Assembly (NCBI GenBank): GCA_964525815.1
Contig: CAZGJQ010000032.1
Location: 1-18,962 of the forward strand
From: UBA1049 sp964525815
Lineage (GTDB): Bacteria > Bacillota > Clostridia > Oscillospirales > CAG-382
Reading direction: 5' to 3'
DNA: 18,962 nucleotides
A program made the translations under genes and the position numbers. Shown in pieces: positions 16,763 through 18,962 of the stretch (positions within the stretch are counted from its first letter, which is position 1; every line of letters begins with the position of its first letter). The notes below the pieces were generated by a model, which made no database searches, had not been told where the DNA came from, and saw only the letters and a list, made by a program, of their open reading frames with translations.

Positions 16763-18538
16763 TTAGTTGCTCATGATAGAGGAGACGATTCGGTCGATTT
16801 CGTTTATATAGCCGTCCACAATGTCAATCCTGTTGTTAGGCACATCATACTTCATTTTTATAAGCTTGTCAAAAAGTCCGGTATCCTTAATCCGATTTAT
16901 CGGTATCTGTCGTGCGACTATATCCTTGCACCTTGAATGAAGATGAAGGATTACCCTCATCATAGCATATTGCTTCTTAAGGGGTACATAGGTGTCGGTT
17001 TCATGGGTTGCATTCTGCTGCAGGTAACCCACCCTAATGACCTTTGCTATCTCAATAATCAGCTTTTGGTCGTCCGGCAGCACGTCCGAGCCGATAAGAC
17101 GTACAATTTCCATTAGGCTGTTCTCTTCAATCAGAATGGAGATCAGCTTTTTACGCAGTTTCAGAAAGTCCTCTCCCGCATTTTTACTATACCATTCGTT
17201 AAGGTCGTCAATGTATTCGCTGTAGCTGTCGTTCCAGTTTATGGCTGGGTAGTGGCGTGCGTATGCAAGACTTTTGTCAAGCGCCCAAAAGCAGCGGGTG
17301 AACCGCTTTGTGTTCTGAGTAACCGGCTCGGAAAAATCGCTACCCTGCGGAGAAACCGCACCTATTACGGTAATTGAGCCGTCCTTGCCGTTAAGAGTCT
17401 CTGTGTAGCCGGCTCTTTCATAAAACTCCGAGAGTCTTGAGGGCAGATAGGCGGGGAAGCCCTCCTCGGCAGGCATTTCCTCAAGCCGTCCGGAAATCTC
17501 CCGCAACGCTTCCGCCCAACGGGAGGTAGAGTCCGCCATTATTGCGGTGTCATAGCCCATATCTCTGTAATATTCGGCAATTGTTATTCCGGTATATATA
17601 GACGCTTCTCTTGCCGCAACCGGCATATTGGAGGTGTTGGCTATGAGTACGGTTCTGTCGGTGAGCGGTCTTCCGGATCTTGGGTCTGTTATCTCGGAAA
17701 ACTCGGTAAGCGCATGAGTCATTTCGTTACCCCGTTCTCCGCAGCCTATATAAATGATAATATCCGCATCGCACCACTTTGCGAACTGATGCTGAATCAT
17801 TGTCTTGCCCGTACCGAAGCCGCCCGGAATAGCCGCCGTTCCTCCCTTTGCTATCGGGAACACCGAATCTATCACCCGCTGTCCTGTTATCAGAGGCACA
17901 GAGGGGCGTTTTCGGCTGCGAATGGGGCGGGGAACCCTTATCGGCCATTTGTGACAAAGGGTGAGGCTGTGCGTGTTCCCCTTTTCATCACTCAGCCTTG
18001 CGATAGTGTCGTTGACCTTATATTTTCCGTCTGTCACACACTCGGTAACAACACCGCTTAAATCGGGACTTAGCAATACAAAATGCTTGATAACCGGTGT
18101 TTCCGTGCAGCAGGCGTATGCAGCACCCGCCTCAAGCCTATCACCCGGCTTAACAAGGATTTCCACATCCCATAGGGTTTTTGTATTCAAGGGAGATATG
18201 TTCATGCCCTTTGCAATAAAATCACCGGAAATTTCCGCGATTGATGTAAGGGGGTTCTGAATCCCGTCGTAAATATTCCTTATTATCCCGGGACCGAGAA
18301 TAACGCTCATAGGTTCGCCGGTCGGGAAAACAGGCTCGCCCGGCTTCAGTCCGGAGGTATCGTCATAGACCTGTATAGTGGTGTATGCGTTATCCAGCCG
18401 GATAACCTCCCCTATAAGACGCTTCTCTCCTACATGAACCATCTCGCTCATGCCGAGCTCGGTTGCTCCTTTAACGGTAACAACCGGTCCGTTTATTCCG
18501 TATATATATATTCTGTTGCTTGTTTTTTCGTTGGTCAT
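16763..18538 (-). CDS. ntpA: V-type ATP synthase subunit A (catalytic)
   Basis: 591 residues, normal for the catalytic V/A-ATPase A subunit, which hydrolyses or makes ATP coupled to H+ or Na+ movement through the membrane sector. N-terminal beta-barrel about 5-75; the non-homologous bulge region typical of A subunits about 110-190; Walker A GGFGTGKT (239-246, a variant of GPFGSGKT); GCGERGNEMTH (265-275) with the catalytic Glu; TAIMADSTSRWAEALREISG with Walker B Asp336; EEMPAEEGFPAYLPSRL; C-terminal helices. An AAAGGG-type ribosome site lies about 9 bases before the ATG. It sits 25 bp after the E gene. Ion specificity cannot be told because the membrane subunits lie outside the window. Confidence 0.97.
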   Translation of the reverse strand: MTNEKTSNRIYIYGINGPVVTVKGATELGMSEMVHVGEKRLIGEVIRLDNAYTTIQVYDDTSGLKPGEPVFPTGEPMSVILGPGIIRNIYDGIQNPLTSIAEISGDFIAKGMNISPLNTKTLWDVEILVKPGDRLEAGAAYACCTETPVIKHFVLLSPDLSGVVTECVTDGKYKVNDTIARLSDEKGNTHSLTLCHKWPIRVPRPIRSRKRPSVPLITGQRVIDSVFPIAKGGTAAIPGGFGTGKTMIQHQFAKWCDADIIIYIGCGERGNEMTHALTEFSEITDPRSGRPLTDRTVLIANTSNMPVAAREASIYTGITIAEYYRDMGYDTAIMADSTSRWAEALREISGRLEEMPAEEGFPAYLPSRLSEFYERAGYTETLNGKDGSITVIGAVSPQGSDFSEPVTQNTKRFTRCFWALDKSLAYARHYPAINWNDSYSEYIDDLNEWYSKNAGEDFLKLRKKLISILIEENSLMEIVRLIGSDVLPDDQKLIIEIAKVIRVGYLQQNATHETDTYVPLKKQYAMMRVILHLHSRCKDIVARQIPINRIKDTGLFDKLIKMKYDVPNNRIDIVDGYINEIDRIVSSIMSN

Positions 18539-18563
18539 TAAGAACGCCCTTTTTTATAAAAAA

Positions 18564-18962
18564 TTAATCAAACTGCAATCCGCAGCTACTGTAGAAGTAT
18601 TCCTTTTGCTTCTCAAGCCGGATGTCCAGCGTATCGTCAATCTCTAAGGAACGCTTCTTGGAAAAAGCCTTGCACCCTCCGATTGTAATGCTGTCATCTG
18701 CTTCCACCTTTTCAATTGCTTTAGCTGCGGTAACAAGCAAATTCCGGTGTGTAATATCCTCTTTGCTCACATAAAGAACAAACGCATCACCGGAGAAGCT
18801 CTCTGCGATTTTTCTTACGCTGTCCAGCAGAAAAGCCTTGTATTCCTCGGTGGAGGTAAAGGCAGTCAGCCTTTCCCTGACCTGATCCAAAACAGCTTCG
18901 GCTATCTGATTTCTGCGTACATAAAACTCCTTGCGCAATGACGCAAGAGCGCCGGAGACCTC
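18564..18962 (-). CDS. ntpE: V-type ATP synthase subunit E (peripheral stalk), C-terminal part, cut by window edge
   Basis: The last 132 residues of a protein that runs off the right edge; the frame is open to base 18962, so a TTG at 18938 should not be taken as the start. V-ATPase E subunits are about 190-220 residues with an N-terminal coiled helix and a globular C-terminal domain that binds the top of A3B3. Seen: LRKEFYVRRNQIAEAVLDQVRERLTAF (helix, ending FTSTEEYKAFLLDSV), a domain with DAFVLYVSKED and DDSITIGGCKAFSKKRSLEIDDTLDIRLEKQKEYF, matching the family pattern of GG near the end followed by D-TLD-RL. Placement directly before subunit A supports the call. The residue similarity is modest, as usual for E. 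Confidence 0.8.
   Translation of the reverse strand, partial: EVSGALASLRKEFYVRRNQIAEAVLDQVRERLTAFTSTEEYKAFLLDSVRKIAESFSGDAFVLYVSKEDITHRNLLVTAAKAIEKVEADDSITIGGCKAFSKKRSLEIDDTLDIRLEKQKEYFYSSCGLQFD

Noticed and set aside
18564..18938. Subunit E as a short complete gene starting at TTG 18938
   Set aside because: The frame is open to the window edge and the family is longer, so it is a partial gene.
1..18962. tRNA, rRNA, CRISPR array, insertion sequence, prophage, riboswitch
   Set aside because: No repeated spacer pattern, transposase, terminal repeats, cloverleaf or known leader structure was recognised by eye; a covariance-model search was not possible.

Overview
The window looks like the chromosome of a Gram-positive anaerobe of the Clostridia, most likely an Oscillospiraceae/Ruminococcaceae-type gut bacterium. 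The evidence is moderate GC with AT-rich spacers, strong AAGGAG-type ribosome binding sites, near-consensus sigma-A promoters, a bacterial V/A-type rotary ATPase, a secreted protein with S-layer homology (SLH) repeats, and a clostridial-style argB-argD-argF-carA-carB cluster. The species cannot be named from this sequence alone.

Left part (1-8153, + strand): a tight arginine operon, argB, argD, argF, carA, carB. It makes ornithine and carbamoyl phosphate and joins them to citrulline. Gaps are short (19 bp, a 4-bp ATGA overlap, 44 bp, 7 bp). The last gene is the most unusual item here. The carB frame does not stop at its normal end (about residue 1060) but runs without linker or stop into a complete diaminopimelate epimerase (DapF) module, giving a 1344-residue CarB-DapF protein. 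The DapF module keeps the second catalytic cysteine, but the first (the Cys73 position of Haemophilus DapF) is alanine. At the junction a Shine-Dalgarno-like AAAGGAG precedes an in-frame TTG exactly where a free-standing DapF would start. A hairpin at 8161-8202 probably ends the operon.

Middle (8221-11930, + strand): tex, an S1-domain nucleic-acid-binding protein with its own extended -10 promoter, then gdhA (glutamate dehydrogenase). A perfect TTGACA-N17-TATAAT promoter for gdhA is embedded in the last codons of tex. A strong hairpin and T-tract ends gdhA. GdhA makes glutamate, the nitrogen donor for acetylornithine aminotransferase and, through glutamine, for carbamoyl phosphate synthase, so the left half of the window is largely nitrogen/arginine metabolism.

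Right part (11940-18962, - strand): a large secreted protein with a phosphodiester glycosidase (NAGPA/DUF2233) domain, an SH3-like domain, a fibronectin III-like domain and three SLH repeats, driven by a perfect extended -10 promoter. Upstream of it on the same strand is the 3' part of a V-type ATPase operon in the order E (cut by the window edge), A, B, D. Subunits C and F do not lie between E and A as they do in many V-ATPase operons. No tRNA, rRNA, CRISPR array, insertion sequence or phage gene was seen.
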